In this document: piece by piece, positions 26,649-34,843 of the stretch
How positions within the stretch are numbered: position 1 is the first letter of the stretch
Layout: each line of letters opens with the position of its first letter
NCBI RefSeq assembly: GCF_017301735.1
Contig: NZ_CP071090.1
Location: 5,446,001 to 5,510,000 of the forward strand
DNA length: 64,000 nucleotides
Source: Pyxidicoccus parkwaysis
GTDB lineage: Bacteria > Myxococcota > Myxococcia > Myxococcales > Myxococcaceae
Direction: 5' to 3'
Notes under the pieces: generated by a model
What the model saw: the letters and a program-made list of their open reading frames with translations, nothing else
Database searches by the model: none
Told to the model about the DNA's origin: nothing
Translations under genes and position numbers: made by a program

Positions 26649-27869
26649 TCATTGGCCTCCCGTGCCGGTGTTCCACAGCGGCTGCCCCGACGGCGAATAG
26701 ATGACCAGGTTGCCGTCGTTCTGGACCGCCAGGTAGGAGCCCGGGTTGCCCCACGTATTGGTGTTCCAGATGGCCCGGCCGAGGCCGGTATAGATGACGA
26801 GGTTGCCATCGGTCTGCATGTACATGCCGTAGCCCGCCTGGTTCGCGGTTCCAGACGACCAGTACTCAGTATGAATGGAGCCGGTAGGCGTGTAGTCCAC
26901 CTTGACGAGGTGAAGGTTCCCGTTCGGCAGGTGCTGGAGATAGAAGCGCTGGTTGCACGACGAGAGCGTTTGACCCCGGTCGAGGCCCTTGCCGCCGGGA
27001 AACGCGCCGCAGCCCCCCGGAGAAACCGCGTTCGTCCAGACGCGGCTGCCGTACTGCTGGGTGGCTCCCTCCATGTCGCTTTGGGACAGGGTCGAGGTGT
27101 TGGACCCGCCGCACCAGGGGTACATCATGATGGAGCCGCTATCGTAGGGGGTGATGGGCCGTCCCCCTCCGCCCTCCGTGCACGAGGCGCCGGGCTGGCG
27201 GAACTCGTGGCTGAAGCCGAGCACATGACCCAGCTCGTGCATCAGGAGGCCTGACAGCGGCCAGCCGGTGCCGGGGTTGAACGCCACGCTGTAGATGTAG
27301 AGCGTGCGCTGCGGGCGCGGCGTGAGGGGTTGGAAAGAGCTGGCGAGGGTGTCCGTGCTGGTGGCGAAGTTGACGTCGAATTCGACGTTGGTGTTCGCGC
27401 TGGTGCAGTTGGCGTCCTGGCTCGGGACGTAGACGAAATTGACGAGCGCCTTCGCAGCCCAGGCGGAGCCAGCGGCGCTCATGGCGCTGATGACTGCCTG
27501 CTTGTTGGTGCCGAAGCCGTTGCTGATGCAATAGGTGATATTGAGCTTCGTGCTGGCTGGCCAGACGTCGTCGGTGTACGCGTTGTACGGGAAGGCAGTG
27601 AGGGCGCCGTTCGGCGGGTACATGCGCTCCCAGGCCTGCCGCAGCTCACCCATGCTATACGCAGGCATGTCACCGTCGTAGATGTATCGGCCATCCGCTT
27701 CCTGGTGGACAGTGCCGAGGAACTCCTCGAACGTGACGGTCCGTCCTGCGGTGGTGGTGGCCGGCTCGCCAGCCGCCTCCTCGGGTGCCGCGCCGCAGCC
27801 GCCGCAGACAATGCTCATCGCGAGTGCGGCGCGTGCGAGGGACCTGGACTTCTTCGTGGGTAGGGTCAT
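26649..27869 (-). CDS. Matrixin-like zinc protease with bulb-type lectin domain
   Basis: The protein has 406 residues. A lipoprotein-type signal (ALAMSIVCGGCG) begins it. The protease domain contains LLMHELGHVLGFSHEFRQPG (HExxHxxGxxH) and a Met-turn-like SIMMYPWC. The C-terminal 110 residues are a B-lectin domain with repeated Q-x-D-x-N-L-V-I-Y elements (MQTDGNLVIYTGLGRAIWNT; VQNDGNLVIYSPSGQPLWNT), the mannose-binding signature. Likely a secreted enzyme that is held on glycans of prey or matrix (inference). It parallels the protease-lectin fusion at 11062. Confidence 0.88.
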   Translation of the reverse strand: MTLPTKKSRSLARAALAMSIVCGGCGAAPEEAAGEPATTTAGRTVTFEEFLGTVHQEADGRYIYDGDMPAYSMGELRQAWERMYPPNGALTAFPYNAYTDDVWPASTKLNITYCISNGFGTNKQAVISAMSAAGSAWAAKALVNFVYVPSQDANCTSANTNVEFDVNFATSTDTLASSFQPLTPRPQRTLYIYSVAFNPGTGWPLSGLLMHELGHVLGFSHEFRQPGASCTEGGGGRPITPYDSGSIMMYPWCGGSNTSTLSQSDMEGATQQYGSRVWTNAVSPGGCGAFPGGKGLDRGQTLSSCNQRFYLQHLPNGNLHLVKVDYTPTGSIHTEYWSSGTANQAGYGMYMQTDGNLVIYTGLGRAIWNTNTWGNPGSYLAVQNDGNLVIYSPSGQPLWNTGTGGQ

Positions 27870-28077
27870 TTCAAATCATTAGCATATCAATGGCGACCCG
27901 TCGCCTGCGAACAAGATCCAGACCTAAACCTGCGACGACTCCATCGCTCAGATTTGGCGTCGAACGCCAAGGAAGCCTGGCACTTCATCAAGCCCTCGAA
28001 GTGCTACAGGCACTTTCGGGGAGGCGGACAGCAGCGTGTGCCCTGGCAAGGTGTGGCAGGTAGGGATTGGGGTTGCC

Positions 28078-28662
28078 TCACGGCGCGGGCGGAGCTTCTT
28101 TTTTCTGAAAGGTCTCCCGCGCGCGCTGCCGCTCCTCACGCTGCTCCGAGACCAACGCTCGCGCCTTCTCCTTCTGCGTGTCATCCAGGAGCGCCTCGAC
28201 GTCGCGGTAGGCCGCCGCCTCGTTGTCCTCCATGGCCTGGAGCAGGGCCTGTTGCCGCTTCAGCTGCTCTTCGGTCAGCGGTGCGAGTGCCCGGGGAGGA
28301 GGCCTGAACGCGGGTCGCCCTCCCATGCCCACGGGATCATTCCTGTTCCTCATCCCGGGGCTGGGCGGAGCTGGGGGCGGGGGCCTCTCCCCCGTCGCCG
28401 GTTCCGGGTGCCGGACCTGCCGGAGCTGTTCGACCAGGGGCCGGTTGGCCGCGTCAAGGACCTCCTCCCGCCGCCCCACCTGAATCAGCTGGTCGGTGGT
28501 GAGCATCAGCTCGGTATGGTGCTCGAGCAGCAGCTCAAGCGACGACTGGAAGAGAATCATGGGAGGGGGCGGCCGCTCTGGACGTTCCGCCGGGGACGAC
28601 GAAGCGCAGGCGGTCACAAGGCCCACCAGCAACAACCACGGCATCAGATGGCGAGACGACAT
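28078..28662 (-). CDS. Spy/CpxP-like lipoprotein
   Basis: The protein has 194 residues. Signal MSSRHLMPWLLLVGLVTACA gives a lipobox VTAC. The mature part is Pro-rich with two helical segments carrying LTxxQ-like motifs (HTELMLTTDQLIQVGRREEV; LAPLTEEQLKRQQALLQAME), as in periplasmic Spy/CpxP-type chaperones or heavy-metal sensors. GGAGG sits just before ATG 28662. About 135 bp separate it from the next gene upstream, same strand. Confidence 0.7.
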   Translation of the reverse strand: MSSRHLMPWLLLVGLVTACASSSPAERPERPPPPMILFQSSLELLLEHHTELMLTTDQLIQVGRREEVLDAANRPLVEQLRQVRHPEPATGERPPPPAPPSPGMRNRNDPVGMGGRPAFRPPPRALAPLTEEQLKRQQALLQAMEDNEAAAYRDVEALLDDTQKEKARALVSEQREERQRARETFQKKEAPPAP

Positions 28663-28797
28663 CGGTCCTCCCTGGGGCGTGTGCCTTCGAGCTCTATTCC
28701 GAAGTCTCGTCCCACGGAAGAGCCTGGCGGTCCTGGCGCCCCGCTCGTGAGGAGCCGGCCAACGTCTGTCCGCCCTCCCCCGCCCCGCTTCACGTCC

Positions 28798-29229
28798 TCA
28801 CTTCGGAAGGCCACACCGTATCCACTGGAGGATGGCGAGCCGCTCCTCCAGGGTGATGCGGACTCCGGCATCCGAGGGAGGCATGGAGCAGTCGAGCTGG
28901 CTGGCCCGGATGGTCTCCTGCCAGTCCGAGACGTGCCCATAGTCGTTCAGGGGCCAGGGCCCTCCCGGTGCAGTGTCGTGGCAGATGACACACCGTTGCT
29001 CGAAGATGGGCGCCACGTCCGCGTAGCGCGGTGCGGGGGATGGACACGCGGTGGGCGCCTGTACGTCACAGGTCGGGGGCTGCTCGTGCCCTGTCCCTCC
29101 GTCGGGAATCGAGACGCCTGAATCCACCCCATCCCCCGGAGTGGACGTCGAGTCGTCGCACGCCATCGTCGTGAAACAAACGCCGAGGAGCACTCCCAGG
29201 GCAATGACTCTCCACATTCCGTCGCGCAT
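28798..29229 (-). CDS. Lipoprotein with a cytochrome-c-like CxxCH motif
   Basis: The protein has 143 residues. The signal ends GVCFTTMACDD. A Pro/Gly linker is followed by FEQRCVICHDTAPGGPWPLN, a CxxCH haem-binding motif with an IFEQRC context typical of c-type cytochrome-like myxobacterial lipoproteins, and a later CSMPPSDAG with the Met-Pro-Pro that often supplies the haem axial ligand. It may carry electrons at the cell surface; function is inference. Divergent from the copper-protein gene at 29344. Confidence 0.7.
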   Translation of the reverse strand: MRDGMWRVIALGVLLGVCFTTMACDDSTSTPGDGVDSGVSIPDGGTGHEQPPTCDVQAPTACPSPAPRYADVAPIFEQRCVICHDTAPGGPWPLNDYGHVSDWQETIRASQLDCSMPPSDAGVRITLEERLAILQWIRCGLPK

Positions 29230-29343
29230 ATCGGTCAGCCCTGGATAGCGCAGGTCGGGCCCGCACGGCGTGCGACAATTTGCCTCGTTGTGCTGGGCGA
29301 GGCGAAGCGAAAGATTCGCGAACCTTTCGACGAGGAAGCCCGA

Positions 29344-30045
29344 ATGCACAAGACGATGACGGCGCTGTGGGTGGGAATGGGAGCGCTTCTGGCGCCGGCC
29401 CTGGCGAGTGCACACATCGCCGTGGCTTCAGGCCCCGGCTTCGCCAACACGACGCAGGTGGTCTCCTTCGGCGTGGGGCACGGCTGTGAAGGGTCCGACA
29501 CCTACAAGGTCCGAATCGAAATCCCCGCCGGCGTGACGTCCGTGCGCCCCGAGTGGAGCGAGTTCGGCAAGGTCTCCGTCGAGAAGGACGCCGCGGGCAC
29601 GGTGACGGCCGTGGTCTGGCAGAAGTCGGACCAGGCGCTGCTCGACGCGGACATCAGCTACTACACCCTCAAGGTCCGGCTGAAGGTTCCCAACCAGCCG
29701 TTCAGCACCCTCTACTTCCCCACCCATCAGACCTGCAAGGCCAGTGACGGAACGCTCTCGCAGGCGGAGTGGGTAGGCATTCCGAACGGCTCGGGAGGGA
29801 GCACGGCCCCGGAGCCCGCGCCCGCGCTTCAAATCGTGCCCGCGCGGAGCCCCGGCTGGAACAAGTTCACCATCCCGAGCGCGATTGCCGACCTGAGCGT
29901 CTTCTTCGGCGACGCGCAGATTGTCTGGAAGGGCAAGGCGGCCTACAGCCCCAGCGCCACCACGATGGAGCTCGCCAAGGCGACCTCGGGTGTCACGGAG
30001 CTCACCTCGCTTCAGGCCAATGATGAAGTCTGGGTGAGGTACTGA
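29344..30045 (+). CDS. YcnI-like (DUF1775) copper-binding protein
   Basis: The protein has 233 residues. A signal peptide ends at LASA, so the mature protein would start with HIAV; a mature N-terminal His is the copper ligand in YcnI-type proteins (family knowledge). GAGGA precedes ATG 29344. The domain continues with a beta-sandwich (VRIEIPAGVTSVRPEW; TLYFPTHQTC). The stop codon overlaps the start of the next gene (TGATG), so the two are translationally coupled. Probably handles copper in the periplasm. Confidence 0.82.
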   Translation: MHKTMTALWVGMGALLAPALASAHIAVASGPGFANTTQVVSFGVGHGCEGSDTYKVRIEIPAGVTSVRPEWSEFGKVSVEKDAAGTVTAVVWQKSDQALLDADISYYTLKVRLKVPNQPFSTLYFPTHQTCKASDGTLSQAEWVGIPNGSGGSTAPEPAPALQIVPARSPGWNKFTIPSAIADLSVFFGDAQIVWKGKAAYSPSATTMELAKATSGVTELTSLQANDEVWVRY

Positions 30046-30245
30046 TGCGAAGCGCGGCGACGAAGACGAGGTGGCTCGTGCTCCTCCTTCCGCTGATGGC
30101 TTCTGCCTGCAAGGACGACCCGCCCCCGCCTGCTCCGGATGGAGGGACGACGCTGGCCTCATGCGTCGACCAGCCCACTCAGCTCATGGCCGCGCCCGCA
30201 GGTCAGCTTCCCTGCGAGCTGCTGCCGCCCGGATTCGCGAAGTGA
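30045..30245 (+). CDS. Small lipoprotein coupled to the copper protein
   Basis: The protein has 66 residues. The ATG overlaps the preceding stop by one base. A lipoprotein signal (WLVLLLPLMASAC) is followed by a short Pro-rich stretch with two more cysteines. Small lipoproteins next to copper chaperones often bind metal; here this is inference. Codons after 30245 merge into a tandem duplication. Confidence 0.6.
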   Translation: MRSAATKTRWLVLLLPLMASACKDDPPPPAPDGGTTLASCVDQPTQLMAAPAGQLPCELLPPGFAK

Positions 30246-30301
30246 GTGCGTAAGGTCCCCGCCCGCGCACGTCGTGATGCCCCACCCCGTGTACAGCACG
30301 A

Positions 30302-30410
30302 CCCGGTTGAGCCACTCGGATTTTGGGGCGGACAGGCCGCGGGCGTCGGCGTAGCAGCGCGGCCCGGTTGAGCCACTCGGATTCCGAGGCGGACAGGCGA
30401 CGGACGTCGA
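30302..30410. repeat. 48-bp tandem duplication, period 61
   Basis: CCCGGTTGAGCCACTCGGAT starts at 30302 and again at 30363, and similarity extends about 48 bp. On the minus strand the copies encode related strings (LSAPKSEWLNR and LSASESEWLNR), so they may be pieces of a lost coding sequence. They abut the 3' end of the PucR-type gene at 30416. Confidence 0.75.
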
Positions 30411-30415
30411 AGGAC

Positions 30416-31666
30416 TCACCCTCCCCCTGTCCGCCAGCGAAGCACTTCGAGCGCGACGGCGACCTGCACGCGGTTCTGTTCGAGCGGACGCGGAAGCAGC
30501 TCCTGGGCACGGGCAAGCCGCCGCAGCAGCGTATTGCGATGCGTGTGGAGCCGCTCCGCCGTGAGCGAGGCATTGCACCCCTCATTGAGGAACGTCAGCA
30601 GAGAGCGCCGAAGATCCGGGTCCGCGGCTTCGAGCTCGCCCAGCGTGTGCTTGACGAACTGGTCCGCGCCCTCGGCGTCCTGAGTCACCAGCGAGACGAG
30701 CCGCACGTCATCGAAGCTGACGACGCGCCGCTCGGAGCCGAGGCGGGCGACCATCCGCTGCGTCGTCAGTGCGTCGAGGTGGCTCCGGCGAAAGCCCTCG
30801 ATGCCTCGGCCCATGGAGCCCATCGCCATCCGCACGAATGGCGTCCGCTGTAGCGCCGCGCGCACCTGCTCCAGGTCGGGCTCGGCGCCTCCCGGTACCC
30901 AGACCCAGAGGGTCGCCGCACTGGCGACGATGCTGAGGAAGCGTTGAGCCCCGGCCGCGCGAGCCAGCGCGTCGGCCGCCCCTTCGAGGGCGCCGAGGTC
31001 GGACTCGGCCGCGTCGCTCCAGATGATGGCCGCGCGGTGCGTCTGTTCGAGCTCATACCCGAGCCGCCGTGATGCATTCCGGGGCTGGATGGGCGCGCCG
31101 TCGAGGAGGAGCGCCACGACTTCGCGGCGCTCCGCGTGGGTGCCTCGGGTCAGCTCGTCACGTTCCGCGGCCATCTGCGCGGAGATGCCAGCCACCGTCG
31201 CGTCGATGAACGTGGAGATGGAGCGCGCTGTCACGTCGAGCAACTCGCGCAGCTCGTCCGGGTCCGACGTCAGCTCGAAGGCAATCGACATCCACCTCAG
31301 CCAGGCCGCGTTCTGCCCGGTGCGGTAGGTGTGCAGCGCGGACTCGTTCAGCCCCCGCCGCACGAGGTCTCTCGCGATGGCGAGCGGCTCGGGTCCGAGG
31401 TTCGCGGGAACGGGCGCCCCCGGGTCCCGGATGTTCGCCGCCGCCCAGTGCATGAGGTTCGCGCGATTCGTCCGCCGCGTGGCCGCCGCGAGCACGGGGT
31501 CATCCACGATGACCTTCATGTACTCGGTCGACAGCGTCGCCGCGTCCAGCTCCTCCAGCCACTCCGCTGGCGCGTTCAGGGCCTTCTCCGCCCCTCGGCG
31601 GATGAGCTCGCGCACTCGCGACGAGGGGCGCTCCCAGTGCCACATTCCCTTGCTCTGCCGGTGCAT
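30416..31666 (-). CDS. PucR-family transcriptional regulator
   Basis: The protein has 416 residues. The C-terminal helix-turn-helix of the PucR/CdaR type is clear (LLTFLNEGCNASLTAERLHT, then HRNTLLRRLARAQELL). The middle is a GGDEF-like degenerate domain usual in this family. ATG 31666 lies inside a 15-bp palindrome, so a later ATG at 31645 could be the real start with the palindrome in the leader. It is divergent from the monooxygenase operon at 31801 and probably controls it, and itself, from the paired palindromes (inference). Confidence 0.88.
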   Translation of the reverse strand: MHRQSKGMWHWERPSSRVRELIRRGAEKALNAPAEWLEELDAATLSTEYMKVIVDDPVLAAATRRTNRANLMHWAAANIRDPGAPVPANLGPEPLAIARDLVRRGLNESALHTYRTGQNAAWLRWMSIAFELTSDPDELRELLDVTARSISTFIDATVAGISAQMAAERDELTRGTHAERREVVALLLDGAPIQPRNASRRLGYELEQTHRAAIIWSDAAESDLGALEGAADALARAAGAQRFLSIVASAATLWVWVPGGAEPDLEQVRAALQRTPFVRMAMGSMGRGIEGFRRSHLDALTTQRMVARLGSERRVVSFDDVRLVSLVTQDAEGADQFVKHTLGELEAADPDLRRSLLTFLNEGCNASLTAERLHTHRNTLLRRLARAQELLPRPLEQNRVQVAVALEVLRWRTGGG

Positions 31667-31705
31667 ACTGCACCATCGGTAACGAACTATTGTGCAATCT
31701 GCACC
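31660..31705. promoter_or_regulatory. Two 15-bp palindromes, probable PucR operators
   Basis: GGTGCATACTGCACC (31660-31674) is a perfect palindrome around a 3-base centre. TGTGCAATCTGCACC (31691-31705) is almost the same. Their starts are 31 bp apart, about three helical turns, so a regulator could bind both on one face. The first overlaps the annotated PucR start codon. The second lies just before a weak promoter-like TTGAAT at 31706 facing the monooxygenase gene. Confidence 0.7.
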
Positions 31706-31800
31706 TTGAATCAGGCTTCCGGTGTCGCAATGTTTGCGGCGACGGCACACCGGAGGGCGGCCCCTGTAACGCGCCTCCAGGCACACTCACGGAGCTCACC

Positions 31801-33324
31801 ATGTCTCCCAAGCGCGGCTCGGCGCCCTCCGAATACCTCGACGTGCTGATTATCGGCGCGGGCATCTCCGGCATCGGCGCGGCCTGGTATCTCCAGAAGG
31901 AGCACCCGTCGAAGTCGTACGCCATCCTCGAGGCGCGCGGCGCCACGGGCGGCACGTGGGATTTGTTCCGCTACCCCGGCATCCGCTCGGACTCCGACCT
32001 GCACACGTTCGGCTATGCGTTCAAGCCCTGGGACAAGGACCAGGCCATCGCGAGCGCGGACTCCATCCTCGCCTACCTGCGCGAGACGGCCTCCGAGAGT
32101 GGAATCGACCGCAAGGTCCGGCTGCACCACAAGGTGCTGGGCGCCGCCTGGTCGAGCGAGGACGCCCGCTGGCTCGTCGACGTCGAGCGCGCCGACACCG
32201 GCGAGCGCCTCGAGTTGAAGTGCCGGTGGCTGTTCTGCGCGAGCGGCTACTACCGCTACGACGAGGGCTTCACGCCGCGGTTCGAAGGCACCGGGCAGTT
32301 CAAGGGGCGCATCGTCCATCCGCAGCACTGGCCCGAGGACCTCGACTATCAGGGCAAGCGCGTCGTCGTCATCGGGAGCGGAGCCACGGCCGTCACGCTC
32401 GTGCCCGCCCTGGCCCGGGCGGCGGGCCACGTGACGATGCTGCAGCGAACCCCCACGTACATCCTGCCGGTCCCCACCGAGGACAGGATTGCGAACCTGC
32501 TGCGCAAGCTGCTTCCTCGCAAGTGGGCGTACGCGCTCACGCGGCGCAAGAACATCGCCGTGCAGCGGGCCTTCTGGCGATTCTGCCGGCGCTTCCCTCG
32601 CCTGGCGCGCAGGCTGATTCGCTACGCCAATGTGAAGCAGCTCCCGAAGGGCTATCCGGTCGACGAGCACTTCAGTCCGCCATACGAGCCCTGGGACCAG
32701 CGCCTGTGCATGGTCCCCGACGCGGACCTCTTCAAGGCCATTTCCAGAGGCAGCGCGTCCGTCGTCACGGACCACATCCAGACCTTCACCGAGCGCGGCC
32801 TCGCGCTCGCCTCGGGACGAGAGCTCGAAGCAGATATCGTGGTGACCGCCACGGGATTGAACCTGCTGCCGCTCGGCGGAATGAGCCTGACGGTCGACGG
32901 AGCCCCCGTGCACCTGGCCGACAAGGTGGCCTTCAAGGGCATGATGCTCGACGGGGTTCCCAACCTCGCGCTCGCGGTCGGCTATACCAACTCGTCCTGG
33001 ACGCTGAAGATTGGACTGCTGTGTGAGCACTTCTGCCGCCTGCTCTCGTACATGGATGCGAATGGCCATTCCATCTGCCGGCCCGAGCGGCGCGAGTCGG
33101 ACATGCCCACGCGCCCGCTGCTCGACTTCGGAGCCGGGTACGTGAAGCGCTCCATCAGTGAGCTCCCGCGTCAGGGCATGCAGGCCCCGTGGCTGATGTC
33201 GATGGACTACTACTCAGACGTGAAGTTGCTGAAGGAGGACTCGGTGGAGGACCCGAACCTGCGCTTCTCCTCGCACGTGCGCGACGTCGTCGCGTCCGAG
33301 CCGAAGGTCGCGGTGGCGGTATGA
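31801..33324 (+). CDS. Flavin-containing (Baeyer-Villiger type) monooxygenase
   Basis: The protein has 507 residues. Two Rossmann motifs are present: GAGISGIGAAW (FAD) and GSGATAVTLVPAL (NADPH). Between them lie GGTWDLFRYPGIRSDSDLH and the fingerprint FKGRIVHPQHW (FxGxxxHxxxW), which mark class B monooxygenases. It probably inserts oxygen into a ketone or oxidises a heteroatom with NADPH. GGAG precedes ATG 31801. The stop overlaps the next gene's start (ATGA). An esterase-like hydrolase follows, a normal partner because Baeyer-Villiger products are esters. Confidence 0.92.
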   Translation: MSPKRGSAPSEYLDVLIIGAGISGIGAAWYLQKEHPSKSYAILEARGATGGTWDLFRYPGIRSDSDLHTFGYAFKPWDKDQAIASADSILAYLRETASESGIDRKVRLHHKVLGAAWSSEDARWLVDVERADTGERLELKCRWLFCASGYYRYDEGFTPRFEGTGQFKGRIVHPQHWPEDLDYQGKRVVVIGSGATAVTLVPALARAAGHVTMLQRTPTYILPVPTEDRIANLLRKLLPRKWAYALTRRKNIAVQRAFWRFCRRFPRLARRLIRYANVKQLPKGYPVDEHFSPPYEPWDQRLCMVPDADLFKAISRGSASVVTDHIQTFTERGLALASGRELEADIVVTATGLNLLPLGGMSLTVDGAPVHLADKVAFKGMMLDGVPNLALAVGYTNSSWTLKIGLLCEHFCRLLSYMDANGHSICRPERRESDMPTRPLLDFGAGYVKRSISELPRQGMQAPWLMSMDYYSDVKLLKEDSVEDPNLRFSSHVRDVVASEPKVAVAV

Positions 33325-34259
33325 ACGCGGTACCACTCGCCATCGCTGGAGATGCCGGAGAGGACCGCTTCTGTGACGTGTCCCAGGGCATGCGCATCTG
33401 CTTCCGCACCTGGGGAAGCGTGACGGGTGAGCCCCTGCTCCTGCTGGCCGGGCTCGGGCTCCATCTGACCTCGTGGCCGAAGGCCTTGATTGACGCGCTG
33501 GTGGAGCGGGGCTTTTACGTCATCGCGTTCGACAATCGCGACGTGGGCCGTTCATCGCGTGCGTCGGTGCCGCCTCCGGGCAAGTTCCGGCAGCTCTTCC
33601 GGCTGCCCCGGGCGGATGCCTATGACCTCGGCGACATGGCGACGGACACCGTGGGATTGCTGGACCATCTTGGCGTCGCGAGCGCGCACCTGGTGGGCAT
33701 GTCGATGGGCGGCATGATTGCGCAGACGCTCGCGGCTCGGCATCCGTCGCGGGCCCGGACCCTCACGTCCATCTTCTCCACGACGGGTGCTCGGAGCGTC
33801 GGGCAGCCCGCGTTCTCGACCATCATGCGGCTCGCGAAACGCCCGGCGAGCACGAGCGAGGAGGCGATGACGAACTATCTCGGCATCGTCCGGCACATCG
33901 CGGCGACAGGCTTTCCAATCGATGACGCGTCCATCCGCGCCTACGCGGCGGAAGCGTGGGAGCGCGGGGATGGACGAACGGCGCATGTCGGAGCTGCGCG
34001 GCAGATTGGCGCCATCATGAAGTCAGGCGACCGGACGCACGAGCTTCGCCGCATCACCGCGCCGACGCTCGTCATCCACGGAGACACCGACCTCATGGTG
34101 CATCCGAGCGGCGGACATGCGACGGCCGCCGCCATCCCCGGCGCCCGGCACGTCACCATCGCCGGCATGGGCCACTACCTCGCGGATGGAGTCCTCGAAC
34201 AGCTCATCGACCTGACAGTCGACCATGCGAGGCGAGGCACGCAGCACGCGCGACCATGA
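33321..34259 (+). CDS. Alpha/beta hydrolase, coupled to the monooxygenase
   Basis: The protein has 312 residues. The nucleophile elbow is GMSMGG (Ser in the middle), with an oxyanion region LLLAGLGLHLTSW near the start, an acid candidate in VIHGDTDLMV and the catalytic His in GMGHYLADG. ATG 33321 overlaps the preceding stop by four bases, so the pair is one operon. It likely hydrolyses an ester made by the monooxygenase (inference from pairing). The last 80 bp are duplicated downstream. Confidence 0.88.
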   Translation: MNAVPLAIAGDAGEDRFCDVSQGMRICFRTWGSVTGEPLLLLAGLGLHLTSWPKALIDALVERGFYVIAFDNRDVGRSSRASVPPPGKFRQLFRLPRADAYDLGDMATDTVGLLDHLGVASAHLVGMSMGGMIAQTLAARHPSRARTLTSIFSTTGARSVGQPAFSTIMRLAKRPASTSEEAMTNYLGIVRHIAATGFPIDDASIRAYAAEAWERGDGRTAHVGAARQIGAIMKSGDRTHELRRITAPTLVIHGDTDLMVHPSGGHATAAAIPGARHVTIAGMGHYLADGVLEQLIDLTVDHARRGTQHARP

Positions 34260-34358
34260 CTCCACCGCCAGCATGCGCCACGACCTCGCGGATGGAGTCC
34301 TCGAACAGCGCATCGACCTGACGGCAGAGCATGCGAGGCGAAGTTCGCTGCACGCGGT
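34168..34358. repeat. Tandem duplicate of the hydrolase gene 3' end
   Basis: The last part of the hydrolase gene (from 34168) recurs at about 34273-34358 with scattered changes; both copies contain CTCGCGGATGGAGTCCTCGA. The period is about 105 bp. The second copy is out of use as coding sequence. Confidence 0.8.
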
Positions 34359-34398
34359 CTACATGTCGCTCCTGCCGTATGTCTCGAAGGCGAACCCT

Positions 34399-34605
34399 TC
34401 ACCTCACGGCCGTGGGCGCCGGAGCAGCGCGCTTCTTCTTGATGATGGAGCGGCGCGGCCCCTTGAGGGCCACGCTCAACAACATGGCGCCCGGGAGCAG
34501 CATCCCGATGCCCTGCGAGATGTTGTCGGGCGGGTGCACGACGGCCCCCAGCACCAGCGCGGAGAACAGCAGGCCACAGACCAGCCGGATGACGAGGGAG
34601 CTCAC
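34399..34605 (-). CDS. Small two-helix membrane protein
   Basis: The protein has 68 residues from a GTG at 34605, with AGAGG about nine bases upstream. Two hydrophobic helices (IRLVCGLLFSALVLGAVV; GIGMLLPGAMLLSVAL) and a basic tail (RRSIIKKKR) suggest an inner-membrane protein with a cytoplasmic C-terminus. No family recognised. Confidence 0.6.
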   Translation of the reverse strand: MSSLVIRLVCGLLFSALVLGAVVHPPDNISQGIGMLLPGAMLLSVALKGPRRSIIKKKRAAPAPTAVR

Positions 34606-34843
34606 GCGAAACCTCTATCAGGAGTGTCGCCCAGCCTAAGCACCCGCGCGGCACTGTCCACCCGCCCACTCGCTTTCCCGGCGGGCAGCCACCGTCCTGA
34701 CTCCCTCGACATGAACCATGTCGCGAGGCACCACAGCCTGAATCGAGGAGGTGCCGCCCACGTCGGCGTGACCGTGGGCTGCATGCGCACAACGTGGTGA
34801 GGCGACCCGGCATCACTCCGCGCCAGGTCGCCCACCCGCCATG

